This document shows positions 45,419-56,714 of a stretch of 64,000 bases of DNA, one piece after another. Source of the DNA: Aliihoeflea sp. 40Bstr573. Lineage in GTDB: Bacteria; Pseudomonadota; Alphaproteobacteria; Rhizobiales; Rhizobiaceae. A model generated the notes under the pieces. The model was not told the origin of the DNA. It worked only from the letters and a program-made list of their open reading frames with translations, and made no database searches. Each line of letters begins with the position of its first letter. Within the stretch, counting starts at the first letter, position 1. The DNA lies in NCBI RefSeq assembly GCF_024105655.1, contig NZ_JAAAMH010000009.1, forward strand, positions 112,434-176,433, read 5' to 3'. The translations under genes and the position numbers were made by a program.

Positions 45419-46534
45419 ATGAAGATCATCGTGGTCGGCGCCGGCATTGCCGGCCTTTCGACGGCGTGGGCGCTGACGAAGCGTGGGCATGACGTGACAC
45501 TGCTCGAGCAGGGCCCGATCCCAAATCCGCTCGCGGCATCAGGCGATCATCACCGCATCATCCGCCGTGCTTATGGGGCGCATCTGGGCTACGCGGCGCA
45601 AATCGACGAGGCGTTCTCGGCCTGGGAAGAGTTGTGGCAGGATCTGGGACAGAGGCATTACGATCATCGTGGCTGCCTGTGCCTTTCCTATGCGAGGGGC
45701 GACGCTGCGGACGTCCATCGCGCGGGTCTGGCCGCGGGCGGCCATACATTCGAGATTGTCGAGACGGGCGAGGCCATCGCGCGCTGGCCGTTCATCGAGG
45801 GCAGGGGCCTGCGCTACACGCTTTACTCAGAAGAGGGCGGCGCGCTCCATTGCCGCCGTATTGCGATTGGCATCGCTGAGCTGCTTCGCGCCAACGGCGC
45901 CGATGTGCGCGAGCACACGAAAGTTGTCGGCGTCGATGTCGATGGCGCCACAGTGACCCTTGCCGACGGCACGGTGCTTTCCGCCGACAGTCTGGTGGTG
46001 ACCGCGGGTGGATGGGTGCTCGGTCTGTTCCCGGACCTTGCCGTCGACCTCCAGCCCTACCGAACTGCCGTCGCCTATCTCGAACCGCCGGCCGATCTGC
46101 GTGAGGCCTGGGCTGCGGCGCCCACCCTCCTCGACGTCGGTGCCGACGACGAGGGCTACATCATCCCGCCCTCAGGCGATGGCGGGCTCAAGTTCGGCAC
46201 CGGCCTGCACCGCACACTGACGGTGGATGCGGATATCGGTCGCGAGATGGCGTCGCAGGAGGGCGACCAGATCGTCCGGCATTTCGCCCCGGCAATAGCC
46301 CGGCTCGACGAGTATCGCATCGCGTCGACGTCAAGCTGCGTCTACACATTCACCCATGACGAAACCTTCTACAGCGCGCATATCGGCCACGCGCTCGTCC
46401 TCTCGGCCTGTTCGGGCCACGGCTACAAGTTCGGCGCTGCCGTTGGGCGGCGCGTTGCCGACGCCGTGGAGACCGGCGATCTGGCGACGTTACGTCATTG
46501 GATGCGCGCCGATCAGACCGCCGAATCGGCGTGA
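45419..46534 (+). CDS. FAD-dependent amine oxidase (DAO/MSOX-like)
   Basis: 371 residues. N-terminal dinucleotide motif GAGIAG (7-12), [14 protein letters not shown] for the sarcosine oxidase-type FAD loop, and CVYTFTHDE with [16 protein letters not shown] at the C-terminus, as in monomeric sarcosine or N-methyltryptophan oxidases. It oxidises a secondary or primary amine; the exact substrate cannot be read from sequence. Confidence 0.85.
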   Translation: MKIIVVGAGIAGLSTAWALTKRGHDVTLLEQGPIPNPLAASGDHHRIIRRAYGAHLGYAAQIDEAFSAWEELWQDLGQRHYDHRGCLCLSYARGDAADVHRAGLAAGGHTFEIVETGEAIARWPFIEGRGLRYTLYSEEGGALHCRRIAIGIAELLRANGADVREHTKVVGVDVDGATVTLADGTVLSADSLVVTAGGWVLGLFPDLAVDLQPYRTAVAYLEPPADLREAWAAAPTLLDVGADDEGYIIPPSGDGGLKFGTGLHRTLTVDADIGREMASQEGDQIVRHFAPAIARLDEYRIASTSSCVYTFTHDETFYSAHIGHALVLSACSGHGYKFGAAVGRRVADAVETGDLATLRHWMRADQTAESA

Positions 46535-46647
46535 CGCGGCAGCTACTGGCCGCTCTTGCGCAGGCCGAACCGGCCATCCTATTTAAGGGTCACCAGCGAC
46601 CATTCAGATTCGGCCCGACGTGGCCGACAATCCTTGAAGGAAGAGAC

Positions 46648-47283
46648 ATGAGAGATCCCGTCGAAACCTATATGAGCCTCGTGCCGATGGTGGTCGAGCA
46701 GACCAATCGCGGCGAGCGCGCCTACGACATCTTCTCGCGCCTCCTCAAGGAGCGGATCATCTTCATCACCGGTCCGGTCGAGGATGGCATGGCGACGCTC
46801 GTCTGCGCGCAGCTTCTCTTCCTCGAGGCCGAGAACCCGCAGAAGGAAATCAACCTCTATATCAACTCGCCGGGTGGCGTGGTCACGTCGGGCATGGCGA
46901 TTTACGACACGATGCAGTTCATCAAGCCGGCGGTCTCGACGCTGTGCATCGGTCAGGCAGCCTCGATGGGCTCGCTTCTGCTTTGCGCCGGCCACAAGGA
47001 CATGCGCTTTGCCACGCCGAACGCGCGCATCATGGTGCATCAGCCTTCCGGCGGTTTCTCCGGCCAGGCATCCGACATCGAGCGCCATGCCCAGGACATC
47101 ATCAAGCTGAAGCGCCGCTTGAACGAGGTCTACGTCAAGCATACGGGCCAGGACTACGAGACCATCGAAAAGACGCTTGACCGCGATCACTTCATGACGG
47201 CGGAAGAGGCGAAAGCCTGGGGGCTGATCGATCGCGTCATATCCGAGCGGGAGCCCAGCGAAGGCGACAAGTCAGCCGCTTGA
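46648..47283 (+). CDS. clpP: ATP-dependent Clp protease proteolytic subunit
   Basis: 211 residues from [20 protein letters not shown] after AAGGAAGAG. Catalytic Ser106 (GQAASMGS), His131 (MVHQPSGG) and Asp180 are present. It forms the 14-mer chamber that works with ClpX, encoded 291 bp downstream. A longer open frame into the FAD oxidase gene is non-coding. Confidence 0.96.
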   Translation: MRDPVETYMSLVPMVVEQTNRGERAYDIFSRLLKERIIFITGPVEDGMATLVCAQLLFLEAENPQKEINLYINSPGGVVTSGMAIYDTMQFIKPAVSTLCIGQAASMGSLLLCAGHKDMRFATPNARIMVHQPSGGFSGQASDIERHAQDIIKLKRRLNEVYVKHTGQDYETIEKTLDRDHFMTAEEAKAWGLIDRVISEREPSEGDKSAA

Positions 47284-47574
47284 TATGGGCGCGAACGGCC
47301 GATGACGCGGTTTTGACGCCGAAGCGGCAATTCCGTCACAATCGGCTGTTCCCTCGAGGGCTTTGCGCTCCTAGGTTAAGCTGATGTTCAACGATAGCAG
47401 GCTTAGCTTTTTGCTGGGGATTCGCAGGGAGAACACCGATTCGCATTTTGCATCTCGGGGCGAATTGGGTTCACTGATGCGACATTCTTGGCAGGGCGGT
47501 TCGCCCGCCTTAGAATTCAGGTTTGGCACCGTGTTGGGGCGGTGCCGACGAGCGGTGCCGAAAGGACGTACCAA

Positions 47575-48849
<1,275 letters not shown>

Positions 48850-49101
48850 TCCTTGACACGAGTCCGGTGCGGCCAAGGTGCCGCGCCGGCTATGCGCCCA
48901 CGGCATGGCGACGTTGCGTCAGAGTGTATCTTGATCTCCGCCGGCCTGAACGCCACCTAAGGGTTATTCCAGGCGCAAGTCTTCCGTGCTGCGCAATCCA
49001 GTGCCTCTTCTTCTGGGGCAATAGGCGGAAGGCTTTGACGCCGCTAATATGAGATTCGCGGCTGGCCGCTTCATGGCGGTCGCGGATAGAAAGGTTGCAA
49101 T

Positions 49102-51507
49102 ATGACCAAGCTTTCCAGCGCCCCAGACCAGACCACATACGCAGTCCTCCCGCTGCGTGACATCGTGGTCTTCCCGCACATGATTGTGCCGCTGTTCGTG
49201 GGTCGCGAGAAGTCGATCCGCGCGCTCGAAGAAGTGATGGGCTCGGACAAGCAGATTCTTCTTGCCACGCAGAAGAACGCTGCCGAGGACGATCCTCACG
49301 CCGATGGCATCTACGAGATCGGCACCGTCGCCAGCGTGCTGCAATTGCTGAAGCTGCCCGACGGCACCGTCAAGGTGCTGGTCGAAGGCTCGTCGCGTGC
49401 CCGCATCACCGCGTTCACCGAGCGCGAGGAATATCACGAGGCGGCCGCCGAACTGATGGCGGAACCCGAGGATGAGGAGGTCGAGATCGAGGCGCTTGCC
49501 CGCTCCGTCGTCTCGGACTTCGAAAACTATGTGAAGCTCAACAAGAAGATTTCGCCCGAAGTCGTCGGTGCCGCGAGCCAAATCGAGGATTATTCGAAGC
49601 TCGCCGACACGATTGCCTCCCATCTCGCGATCAAGATCCCCGAGAAGCAGGAAATGCTCGCCACACTCTCCGTGCGCGAGCGGCTGGAAAAGGCCATGGG
49701 CTTCATGGAAGCCGAGATTTCCGTGCTGCAGGTGGAAAAGCGCATCCGCTCGCGCGTCAAGCGCCAGATGGAGAAGACGCAGCGCGAATATTATCTCAAC
49801 GAGCAGATGAAGGCGATCCAGAAGGAACTCGGTGAGGGCGAGGACGGCCGCGACGAGGCGGCCGAGCTGGAAGAACGCATCAAGAAGACCAAGCTGACCA
49901 AGGAAGCGCGCGAGAAGGCAGATGCGGAGCTGAAGAAGCTGCGCACCATGTCGCCGATGTCGGCCGAGGCCACCGTCGTGCGCAACTATCTCGACTGGAT
50001 GCTCTCCATTCCGTGGGGCAAGCCCTCCAAGGTCAAGAAGGACCTGGAGTTCGCCCAGGACGTGCTCGACACCGACCACTTCGGTCTCGACAAGGTCAAG
50101 GAGCGCATCGTCGAGTATCTGGCTGTCCAGAGCCGTCAGAAGAAGCTCAAGGGTCCGATCCTGTGCCTCGTCGGTCCTCCCGGCGTCGGCAAGACCTCGC
50201 TTGGCAAGTCGATCGCCAAGGCGACCGGCCGCGAGTTTATCCGCATGGCGCTCGGCGGCGTTCGTGACGAGGCCGAGATCCGCGGTCACCGCCGCACCTA
50301 TATCGGCTCGATGCCCGGCAAGGTCATCCAGTCGATGAAGAAGGCGAAGAAGTCCAATCCGCTGTTCCTGCTCGACGAGATCGACAAGATGGGCATGGAT
50401 TTCCGCGGAGATCCGTCCTCGGCGCTTCTCGAAGTGCTCGATCCGGAGCAGAACTCGTCCTTCATGGATCACTACCTTGAGGTCGAGTACGACCTTTCGA
50501 GCGTGATGTTCGTGACGACGGCGAATACGTTGAACATCCCGCCGGCCCTGATGGACCGCATGGAGATCATACGCATCGCCGGTTACACCGAGGACGAGAA
50601 GGTCGAGATCGCCCGCCGGCATTTGCTGCCCAAGGCCATCCGCGACCACGCGCTCAACAAGGGCGAGTTTTCGGTCACGGACGAGGCGTTGCGCGAGACG
50701 ATCCGCACCTACACGCGGGAAGCAGGTGTCCGCAACCTCGAGCGCGAGCTGATGAAGCTTGCCCGCAAGGCGGTGACGGAAATTCTGCGCACCAAGGTGA
50801 AGTCGGTTGAGGTGACCGAAGACAATCTCGCTGATTACCTTGGTGTGCCGCGCTTCCGCTTCGGCCAGGCCGAGGGCGAGGATCAGGTCGGCGTCGTCAC
50901 GGGGCTCGCCTGGACGGAAGTCGGAGGCGAGTTGCTGACGATCGAAGGCGTGATGATGCCTGGCAAGGGCAAGATGACGGTGACGGGCAACCTGAAGGAC
51001 GTCATGAAGGAGTCGATCTCGGCCGCTGCGTCCTATGTCCGCTCCAGGGCTATCGATTTCGGCATTGAGCCGCCCCTCTTCGACAAGCGCGACATCCACG
51101 TGCACGTGCCCGAGGGTGCGACGCCGAAGGACGGCCCGTCCGCAGGCATCGCCATGGTCACGGCCATCGTCTCGGTGCTGACTGGCATTCCGGTTCGCAA
51201 GGACATCGCCATGACCGGCGAGGTCACGCTGCGCGGCCGCGTCCTGCCAATCGGTGGCTTGAAGGAAAAGCTCCTTGCCGCCCTTCGCGGTGGCATCAAG
51301 AAGGTGCTGATCCCCGAGGAGAACGCCAAGGATCTGGCCGACATTCCGGAGAACGTAAAGAACGCTCTGGAGATCGTGCCGGTGAGCCGTGTCGGCGAAG
51401 TGTTACAGCACGCCCTCGTGCGTCAGCCCGAGCCGATCGAGTGGGTGGAGCCGACGACGACGCCGGTTGCCGCTGACGATTCGGCCTCAGCAAGCCTCGC
51501 GCACTGA
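49102..51507 (+). CDS. lon: Lon protease
   Basis: 801 residues, normal LonA length. N-terminal substrate domain ([20 protein letters not shown]), AAA+ module with Walker A GPPGVGKT (358-365), and a Ser-Lys protease domain with Ser680 (DGPSAGIA) and Lys723 (GGLKEK). Degrades misfolded and regulatory proteins. The 252-bp leader has only a weak candidate for a heat-shock promoter. Confidence 0.97.
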   Translation: MTKLSSAPDQTTYAVLPLRDIVVFPHMIVPLFVGREKSIRALEEVMGSDKQILLATQKNAAEDDPHADGIYEIGTVASVLQLLKLPDGTVKVLVEGSSRARITAFTEREEYHEAAAELMAEPEDEEVEIEALARSVVSDFENYVKLNKKISPEVVGAASQIEDYSKLADTIASHLAIKIPEKQEMLATLSVRERLEKAMGFMEAEISVLQVEKRIRSRVKRQMEKTQREYYLNEQMKAIQKELGEGEDGRDEAAELEERIKKTKLTKEAREKADAELKKLRTMSPMSAEATVVRNYLDWMLSIPWGKPSKVKKDLEFAQDVLDTDHFGLDKVKERIVEYLAVQSRQKKLKGPILCLVGPPGVGKTSLGKSIAKATGREFIRMALGGVRDEAEIRGHRRTYIGSMPGKVIQSMKKAKKSNPLFLLDEIDKMGMDFRGDPSSALLEVLDPEQNSSFMDHYLEVEYDLSSVMFVTTANTLNIPPALMDRMEIIRIAGYTEDEKVEIARRHLLPKAIRDHALNKGEFSVTDEALRETIRTYTREAGVRNLERELMKLARKAVTEILRTKVKSVEVTEDNLADYLGVPRFRFGQAEGEDQVGVVTGLAWTEVGGELLTIEGVMMPGKGKMTVTGNLKDVMKESISAAASYVRSRAIDFGIEPPLFDKRDIHVHVPEGATPKDGPSAGIAMVTAIVSVLTGIPVRKDIAMTGEVTLRGRVLPIGGLKEKLLAALRGGIKKVLIPEENAKDLADIPENVKNALEIVPVSRVGEVLQHALVRQPEPIEWVEPTTTPVAADDSASASLAH

Positions 51508-51538
51508 CACGGTTGCAATATACCGTCTGATAATTCGG

Positions 51539-51565
51539 AAAGCCGGGCTCAAAGCCCGGCTTTTT
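51539..51565 (+). terminator. Terminator after lon
   Basis: AAAGCCGGGC-TCAAA-GCCCGGCTTT followed by T residues, a strong rho-independent structure 31 bp after the lon stop. Confidence 0.85.
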
Positions 51566-51704
51566 GATTGAAAAACCGCAGAAAAGCTGGGAGTTTGAGC
51601 GCCCAAGGCCAGCTTTCGCTTGGTTGCAGAGGAGGGTATGCCTACACTCCGCCCGCTGCCGGCAGAACCCAGTTTTCCGGCCTTTCAACTGAAAGGAAGT
51701 ATTT

Positions 51705-51977
51705 ATGAACAAGAACGAGCTTATCGCCGCTGTTGCCGAGGAAGCTAGCCTCTCCAAGGCTGACGCGCAGTCCGCAGTTGATGCGGTGTTTTCCGCAATT
51801 TCCGGCGAACTGAAGAAGGGCGGCGATGTGCGCCTGGTCGGTTTCGGCAATTTCTCGGTTTCGCGCCGCGAAGCCTCGACCGGCCGCAACCCGCAGACGG
51901 GCGCCGAAGTGCAGATCCCAGCCCGCAACGTGCCGAAGTTCTCTGCCGGCAAGGGCCTCAAGGACGCTGTGAACTAA
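51705..51977 (+). CDS. hupB: DNA-binding protein HU
   Basis: 90 residues, the standard HU length, starting [20 protein letters not shown]. The arm region [20 protein letters not shown] and [15 protein letters not shown] end are typical. It follows a GAAAGGAAG site. HU after lon is a widespread order. A strong terminator follows. Confidence 0.96.
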   Translation: MNKNELIAAVAEEASLSKADAQSAVDAVFSAISGELKKGGDVRLVGFGNFSVSRREASTGRNPQTGAEVQIPARNVPKFSAGKGLKDAVN

Positions 51978-52004
51978 GGTTCACCGTGCCTGGAGCAGTG
52001 ATAA

Positions 52005-52036
52005 AAAAAAGAGCCGGCAAAAGCCGGCTCTTTTTT
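52005..52036. terminator. Bidirectional terminator between hupB and Flp pilin
   Basis: A run on the left, stem GAGCCGGC/GCCGGCTC, AAAA loop, then six T. It serves the converging hupB and pilin genes. Confidence 0.85.
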
Positions 52037-52058
52037 GTGTCCGGGATGAAGCAAGATA

Positions 52059-52235
52059 TTAGCTTCCGGCCGAGTCCACTGACGTCGAGATTTCGTTGAA
52101 CTTCGCATTGAGCGACGAACCGACGGCGCTTGCGCCTGCGATGATCACGACGCCGATGAGGGCGGCGATCAGGCCGTATTCGATGGCGGTTGCGCCGGAC
52201 TCGTCATTCTTGAAACGCTTCAGAAGGTTCTTCAT
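52059..52235 (-). CDS. Flp/Fap-type pilin subunit
   Basis: 58 residues from MKNLLKRFKNDESGATAIEY. The prepilin cleavage motif G-ATAIEYGLIAALIGVVII gives a mature type IVb (Tad) pilin with one N-terminal helix. The tad/cpa assembly genes are not in the window, so this is a lone pilin copy or lies apart from the locus. It has its own AGGAG-like site upstream (GGAGCCCAC). Confidence 0.92.
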   Translation of the reverse strand: MKNLLKRFKNDESGATAIEYGLIAALIGVVIIAGASAVGSSLNAKFNEISTSVDSAGS

Positions 52236-52424
52236 CGGATTGTGGGCTCCTTGTCCCCGCTTTGTGACAGGACCCAATCTACAAATTTCGCGTTGCAATC
52301 TGCTTAAGCGGCAAGGTTAATCAACCGCTACGTCTTTTGTAGTTAAGGCCAAATGAAACTTAAATTTTGAATGACTTTGGGCCTGCGCAAGTGGAGCCGA
52401 CCAATCGCCACTCGTCAAAAGCTG

Positions 52425-52448
52425 GACGCCCCGCGAATGCGGGGCGTC
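52425..52448 (-). terminator. Hairpin after aroQ
   Basis: Perfect 10-bp stem GACGCCCCGC/GCGGGGCGTC with a 4-base loop, 21 bp after the aroQ stop on the reverse strand and followed by a short T-rich stretch. Likely end of the TRAP-aroQ transcript. Confidence 0.65.
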
Positions 52449-52468
52449 GTCCAACGGTACGGAGACGT

Positions 52469-52918
52469 CTACGTTCCGCGCGGTCGGTCGGTCAGTTGAA
52501 GCATCGCCTGGACGGCGACGCCATACCCGCGCGGGCCGAGGCCGGCGATGACCGCCGTCGCGATCTTGGAAACCAGCGAATGGCGGTAGATGTCCTCGCG
52601 GCGGTGAATGTTCGAGATGTGGAGCTCGAGGATCGGGCGCGGAAACATCTTCAACGCGTCGAGGACTGCGATCGAGGTGAAGGTGAACGCGGCCGGATTG
52701 ATGATGATGCCAGCTGCAGGCCGGTCGATCGCCTCATGCACCCAGTCCACGATCTCGTATTCGCGGTTCGACTGTCGGAACTCGAGCGGCACGGCACCGG
52801 CGCTGGCATGACACAGTGCCTCGACCTCGGCCAGCGTGGTCGAGCCGTAGATATCCGGCTCGCGTGTGCCGAGGCGGTTGAGATTGGGTCCGTTGAGAAC
52901 ATAGATCGGAGAGGTCAT
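52469..52918 (-). CDS. aroQ: Type II 3-dehydroquinate dehydratase-like protein, probably catabolic
   Basis: 149 residues, full length. Kept residues: NGPNLNRLG, the Arg-Tyr loop TREPDIYG, Asn in INPAA, His in LHISN and Arg in RREDIYRHS. The conserved THTS histidine is replaced: the protein reads AAFTFTS. The enzyme interconverts 3-dehydroquinate and 3-dehydroshikimate. Its place at the end of a TRAP operon and near quiC and aroE homologues points to quinate catabolism rather than aromatic amino acid synthesis. Confidence 0.82.
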   Translation of the reverse strand: MTSPIYVLNGPNLNRLGTREPDIYGSTTLAEVEALCHASAGAVPLEFRQSNREYEIVDWVHEAIDRPAAGIIINPAAFTFTSIAVLDALKMFPRPILELHISNIHRREDIYRHSLVSKIATAVIAGLGPRGYGVAVQAMLQLTDRPRGT

Positions 52919-52923
52919 CAGGA

Positions 52924-54225
52924 TCAGCCTTGGTAACCGAACATGCGCGGGAGGAAGAGAACGACGTCGGGCACGAAGGTGAAGAGGGCGAGCGCCGCGA
53001 GCATCGCGATCAGGAACGGCATCACGTCGCGCACCAGCGCCCGCATCGAGACTTGCGCGATGTTGGTCATGATGAAGAGCAGCAGCCCGTAGGGCGGGGT
53101 GATCAGTCCGATCATGATGTTGACGACGACCACGATTCCGAAATGCACCATGTCGATGCCGAGTGCTTGCGCGGTCGGTATGAGAACCGGAATGACGATC
53201 AGCAGGATCGTCGTGCCTTCAAGCAGACACCCGAGAACCAGCAGGATCAGGTTGACGATGATGAGGAACATCAGCGGCGTCAGTTCGTAGCCCTGCAGGA
53301 AGGCTGCGAGTGCACGCGGGATGTTTTCGACCGTGACAACATAGTTGAAGACGAGCGCGCCGGCGATCAGCATGCCGATCGACGCGGTCGTGCGCGCACT
53401 GCGGAGCAGTGAGCTGTAGGTGTCAGCCCAGCTTATCGAGCGATAGACGATGGCGGAAATGATGAACGCATAGGCGGCGGCGACCGCGGCCGCTTCGGTC
53501 GGCGTCATGACGCCCGAATAGATGCCGCCCAGAAGCACGACCGGCAGCATCAAGGCAGGGAACGCGTTCCAGGTGATGCGCGGAATTTCGCGCAGCGGCA
53601 CCGGCTTTTCGACAGGAAAGTTCTGCCGTCGTGCCATCCAGGCGACGATGCTCATCTGGGCAAGGCCCATGATGAGACCGGGAACCATCCCGGCGAGAAA
53701 CAGGTAGCCGATCGATGCGTCCGAAACGAGCGCATAGAGCACCATGGGAATCGACGGCGGGATGATCGGGCCGATGACGGCGGTCGCGGCGGTCAGTGCG
53801 CCAGCGAAGCTTGCCGGGTACTTGTTGCCGGACGTCATCATGGTCTGCATCATCTTTCCGGTACCGGCCGCATCGGCGATCGCCGAACCGGACATGCCCG
53901 CGAAGATGATCGACTGGACGACGTTGACCTGTGCGAGCCCACCGCGGAAACGACCGACGATCGCGTTGCAGAACGTGAGGAGGCGCTGTGTCATCGAGCC
54001 GGAGTTCATCAGCTCGGCGGCCAGGATGAAGAGCGGCACGGCGAGCAGGATGTAGCTCGTATACATGCCGTTCAGGAGCTGCTCGGCCGCTGTGCCCATG
54101 TCGAGACCGGCCGCATAGAGGTAGAGGATAGAGGCTGCGATCATGGCATGACCGATGGGCAGGCCCAGGAGGCTCAGCGTGACGATCGCGGCGATGCACA
54201 GCGTGAACGGATCGGTGAGGCTCAT
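52924..54225 (-). CDS. dctM: TRAP transporter large permease (DctM)
   Basis: 433 residues from MSLTDPFTLCIAAIVTLSLL, about 12 helices. TRAP DctM motifs MNSGSMTQRLLTFCNAIVGR, SGSAIADAAGTGKMM and IGPIIPPSIPMVLYALVSDA are clear. It is the transport subunit driven by a sodium or proton gradient. The ATG overlaps the dctQ stop by 4 bp. A longer open frame through dctQ is not real. Confidence 0.94.
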   Translation of the reverse strand: MSLTDPFTLCIAAIVTLSLLGLPIGHAMIAASILYLYAAGLDMGTAAEQLLNGMYTSYILLAVPLFILAAELMNSGSMTQRLLTFCNAIVGRFRGGLAQVNVVQSIIFAGMSGSAIADAAGTGKMMQTMMTSGNKYPASFAGALTAATAVIGPIIPPSIPMVLYALVSDASIGYLFLAGMVPGLIMGLAQMSIVAWMARRQNFPVEKPVPLREIPRITWNAFPALMLPVVLLGGIYSGVMTPTEAAAVAAAYAFIISAIVYRSISWADTYSSLLRSARTTASIGMLIAGALVFNYVVTVENIPRALAAFLQGYELTPLMFLIIVNLILLVLGCLLEGTTILLIVIPVLIPTAQALGIDMVHFGIVVVVNIMIGLITPPYGLLLFIMTNIAQVSMRALVRDVMPFLIAMLAALALFTFVPDVVLFLPRMFGYQG

Positions 54226-54734
54226 ACGCCCGAACTCGCCTTGGTGGGATCGAAATCCTGCACGTTGCGGCCGAAGAGCGCATTTCGCAGGATGAACGCG
54301 TAGCGGATGATCACGGCGATCGCGAAGATGACGTAGATGGAAAACAGCCAGTCGAAGCGGATCTTCAGGTAGGCCGTCGACTGCACCTTCATGAACGTGA
54401 CGTAGTCCCAGACCGCGGGCAGGGAGAAGAGATAAAGCGCCAGCAACGCGACTGACGTGATGACCGCGAGAACGCGCCGCGTGCCGGGGCTGACGCTGCC
54501 ATAGATCAGGTCGAAGCGGATTTCCTCTTCTTCCCGAACGACGAAGGCCGCGCCCCAAAGGACCAGCCACAGCCACATGATGACGGTCAGTTCCGACGTC
54601 CAGCCGATTGGGAAGTTTAGCAGATAGCGAAAGACGATCTGCAAGAGGAAGGCGATGAACATCACGGCCAGCATGAGCGCCAGAATGTTCTCGGCGCGCC
54701 TGTAGAGCCATTGCCCGATGCGCGTCAGACGCAT
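54222..54734 (-). CDS. dctQ: TRAP transporter small permease (DctQ)
   Basis: 170 residues with four helices. FRYLLNFPIGWTSELTVIMW and LVLWGAAFVVREEEEIRFDL are the DctQ signature. Partner of DctM and DctP. ATG at 54734 is chosen; an in-frame start 22 codons upstream lacks hydrophobic or conserved sequence. Confidence 0.92.
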   Translation of the reverse strand: MRLTRIGQWLYRRAENILALMLAVMFIAFLLQIVFRYLLNFPIGWTSELTVIMWLWLVLWGAAFVVREEEEIRFDLIYGSVSPGTRRVLAVITSVALLALYLFSLPAVWDYVTFMKVQSTAYLKIRFDWLFSIYVIFAIAVIIRYAFILRNALFGRNVQDFDPTKASSGV

Positions 54735-54814
54735 GTCGACCTCCCTGAGGGTGCGGCTGCGGAAGGTGGAAGGATGCGGCAGCAGATCATGCGGCCGCAT
54801 CCTGAACGATCAGA

Positions 54815-55801
54815 TCAAAGACCGTTGATGGTCTCGACCATGCCTTCCGGCCAGTTCTCGGCGAGGGCAGATTCAAGATACATCTTCTGCGCGTGTTCGC
54901 GGAAGGCGTCGAGATCCGGCTCGTAGATCTCAAGCCCCTTTTCCTTGAAGGAGGCGATCAGTTCTTCTTCCTGCTTCAGGTGCTCCGCGGTGCTCCACGC
55001 AATCGCGCTGTCGGCCGCCGACTGCACCTTCTCCTGCTGCTCAGGCGACAGCTTGTTCCAGGCGTCGAGCGAGATCGTCAGGAGATCAAACCCGACCAGA
55101 TGCGAGGTCAGAACGATCTGCGACATCACCTCGTCGAACTTCATGTTCTGAACGTTTGGCAGCGGATTGTCCTGCCCGTCGATGGCTCCGGTCTGAAGCC
55201 CGGTATAGACCTCCGCATAGGCCATCGGCGTCGGATTGGCGCCAAGCGCCTGGCCGAGAAACTGCCAGGCATCGCCGCCGGGCATGCGCAGCTTGATGCC
55301 GGCCATGTCGTCGGGGGTGTTGATCTTCTTGTCTGTTTTGAGGCCGACTTGGCGTGCGCCGAAATAGGTCGGGCCGAGGATTTTCACCTGAAGCTGGTCC
55401 TCGACCATCTTCTTCATCTCCTCGCCGGCTTCAGACGCGAAGAATGTCTTCAGGTGGTCGGCATCACGGAACAGATAGGCGGAAGTCAGGATCGACCACG
55501 CCGGAATCTGGTTGGAAATATCCTGCGGCGCGATGTTACCCATTTCCAGGTTGCCGCGCTGGAGCGCGACGAGCTCAGTGCCCTGCTTGAACAGGTTTCC
55601 GCCGTAGTAGCCCTGGAAGTCGAACTCGTCGCCGATCTCCTCTTGGAATTTCTTCATCATCTCGGCGCGGATGTCCTGCTCGGAGAAGACCGCCGAAAAA
55701 CGAAGCGGGACCTTGTCCTGCGCGAAGGCCGGGGCAGCGGTTGCCAGCATCACGGCTGCACTGGCGGCCAGAAGCGCGCGGCGGGTAAACGATAGCGACA
55801 T
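54815..55801 (-). CDS. dctP: TRAP transporter solute-binding protein (DctP)
   Basis: 328 residues from MSLSFTRRALLAASAAVMLA, a Sec signal peptide cut near AFA-QDK. DctP body with GNLFKQGTELVALQRGNLEM and GLQTGAIDGQDNPLPNVQ, where the usual substrate-binding arginine sits in KLRMPGGDAW. The ligand is not proven; context suggests quinate, shikimate or a related cyclic acid. Divergent from the first gntR gene. Confidence 0.92.
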   Translation of the reverse strand: MSLSFTRRALLAASAAVMLATAAPAFAQDKVPLRFSAVFSEQDIRAEMMKKFQEEIGDEFDFQGYYGGNLFKQGTELVALQRGNLEMGNIAPQDISNQIPAWSILTSAYLFRDADHLKTFFASEAGEEMKKMVEDQLQVKILGPTYFGARQVGLKTDKKINTPDDMAGIKLRMPGGDAWQFLGQALGANPTPMAYAEVYTGLQTGAIDGQDNPLPNVQNMKFDEVMSQIVLTSHLVGFDLLTISLDAWNKLSPEQQEKVQSAADSAIAWSTAEHLKQEEELIASFKEKGLEIYEPDLDAFREHAQKMYLESALAENWPEGMVETINGL

Positions 55802-55996
55802 GGTGATCCTCCCTGATCCGATGGCGATGGCGGCTGACGCCGTGGCATCATGCCCCGACTCATTGCACGACACAAAGCTTCGATCAATAGGTGATACGCA
55901 AAACATCAGAGATTTCAATTTCCATCATGCGGTTTGCGCAATGCTTGCTTGTCGGGAAGCATTTGCGCTAGGAACAGCGTAGATCGGAATTGAAAG
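55802..55996. promoter_or_regulatory. Divergent promoter region between dctP and first gntR
   Basis: 195 bp of AT-rich DNA. It contains ATCAGAGAT near 55908, similar to the palindromes before the second gntR (TATCTGAGATA) and aroE (ATCTATGAGAT). These are candidate GntR operators. No exact -35/-10 pair is assigned. Confidence 0.4.
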
Positions 55997-56668
55997 ATGC
56001 AGACTGCCACTTTGAGCGAGACGGCCGGCGAGGGCGCTTACAAACGCATCCGTCACGACATTCTGTTTGGCCATCTGCGGCCCGGCGAGCGCTTGCGGCT
56101 CGAGAAGCTCAAGAACCCGTACAGCGCGAGCGTCAGCACCCTACGCGAAATCCTCTATCGGCTTTGCTCGGAAGGGCTGGTCCTGGCGGAGGGCCAGAAA
56201 GGCTTCGAAGTCGCACCCGTCTCGGGCCGCAACTTCCGCGAGGTCGCTGCCATGCGCGAACTCCTGGAGGGCCATGCGCTCATGGAATCCTTCAACCGGG
56301 GCGGTGTCGATTGGGAAGCGGACGTTCTGGCTGCCCATCACAAGCTCGTTCGACTTGAAAGCGAAATGCTGGCCGGAGACCGGACCCGCACCGAAATCTG
56401 GAAGCGATACGACTGGGAGTTTCACCATGCGCTCGTCTCCGCGTGTGGCTCGGCCGCACTGATGGAGGCGCACCAGCGCATCTACGATCTTTATCTGCGT
56501 TACCAGATCATTGCCGTCATCTTCCGCGGCGAACCTGCGGCCGAAGAGCATCGCGAGCTTCTTCGCTTGGCGCTCGCGCGCGACCATGCGGGGGCAATTT
56601 CGGTTCTGCGGCGCCACATCGATTCCTGCGTCGAACACACGATCCGCAATGGCCTCCTGCCCGAATGA
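55997..56668 (+). CDS. GntR-family regulator, FCD domain (first copy)
   Basis: 223 residues. N-terminal winged helix (GEGAYKRIRHDILFGHLRPG, SVSTLREILYRLCSEGLVLA, EGQKGFEVAPVS), then a helical FCD ligand domain of the FadR type with metal-site residues in WEFHHALVSACGS and EHRELLRLAL. It probably represses or activates the divergent TRAP operon in response to a cyclic acid. It is strongly similar along its whole length to the next gene. Confidence 0.92.
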   Translation: MQTATLSETAGEGAYKRIRHDILFGHLRPGERLRLEKLKNPYSASVSTLREILYRLCSEGLVLAEGQKGFEVAPVSGRNFREVAAMRELLEGHALMESFNRGGVDWEADVLAAHHKLVRLESEMLAGDRTRTEIWKRYDWEFHHALVSACGSAALMEAHQRIYDLYLRYQIIAVIFRGEPAAEEHRELLRLALARDHAGAISVLRRHIDSCVEHTIRNGLLPE

Positions 56669-56692
56669 CGGATAGCATCGGTTTCGATACAA

Positions 56693-56703
56693 TATCTGAG
56701 ATA
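56693..56703. promoter_or_regulatory. Candidate GntR operator before second gntR
   Basis: TATCT-G-AGATA palindrome 12 bp before the start codon at 56715, overlapping the likely ribosome or promoter region. Suggests autoregulation or cross-regulation by the two GntR paralogues. Confidence 0.4.
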
Positions 56704-56714
56704 GTCGTCATCAT

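Noticed and set aside
48900..48965. RpoH-type heat-shock promoter for lon
   Set aside because: CTTGAT at 48930 has only a poor -10 match with unsuitable spacing.
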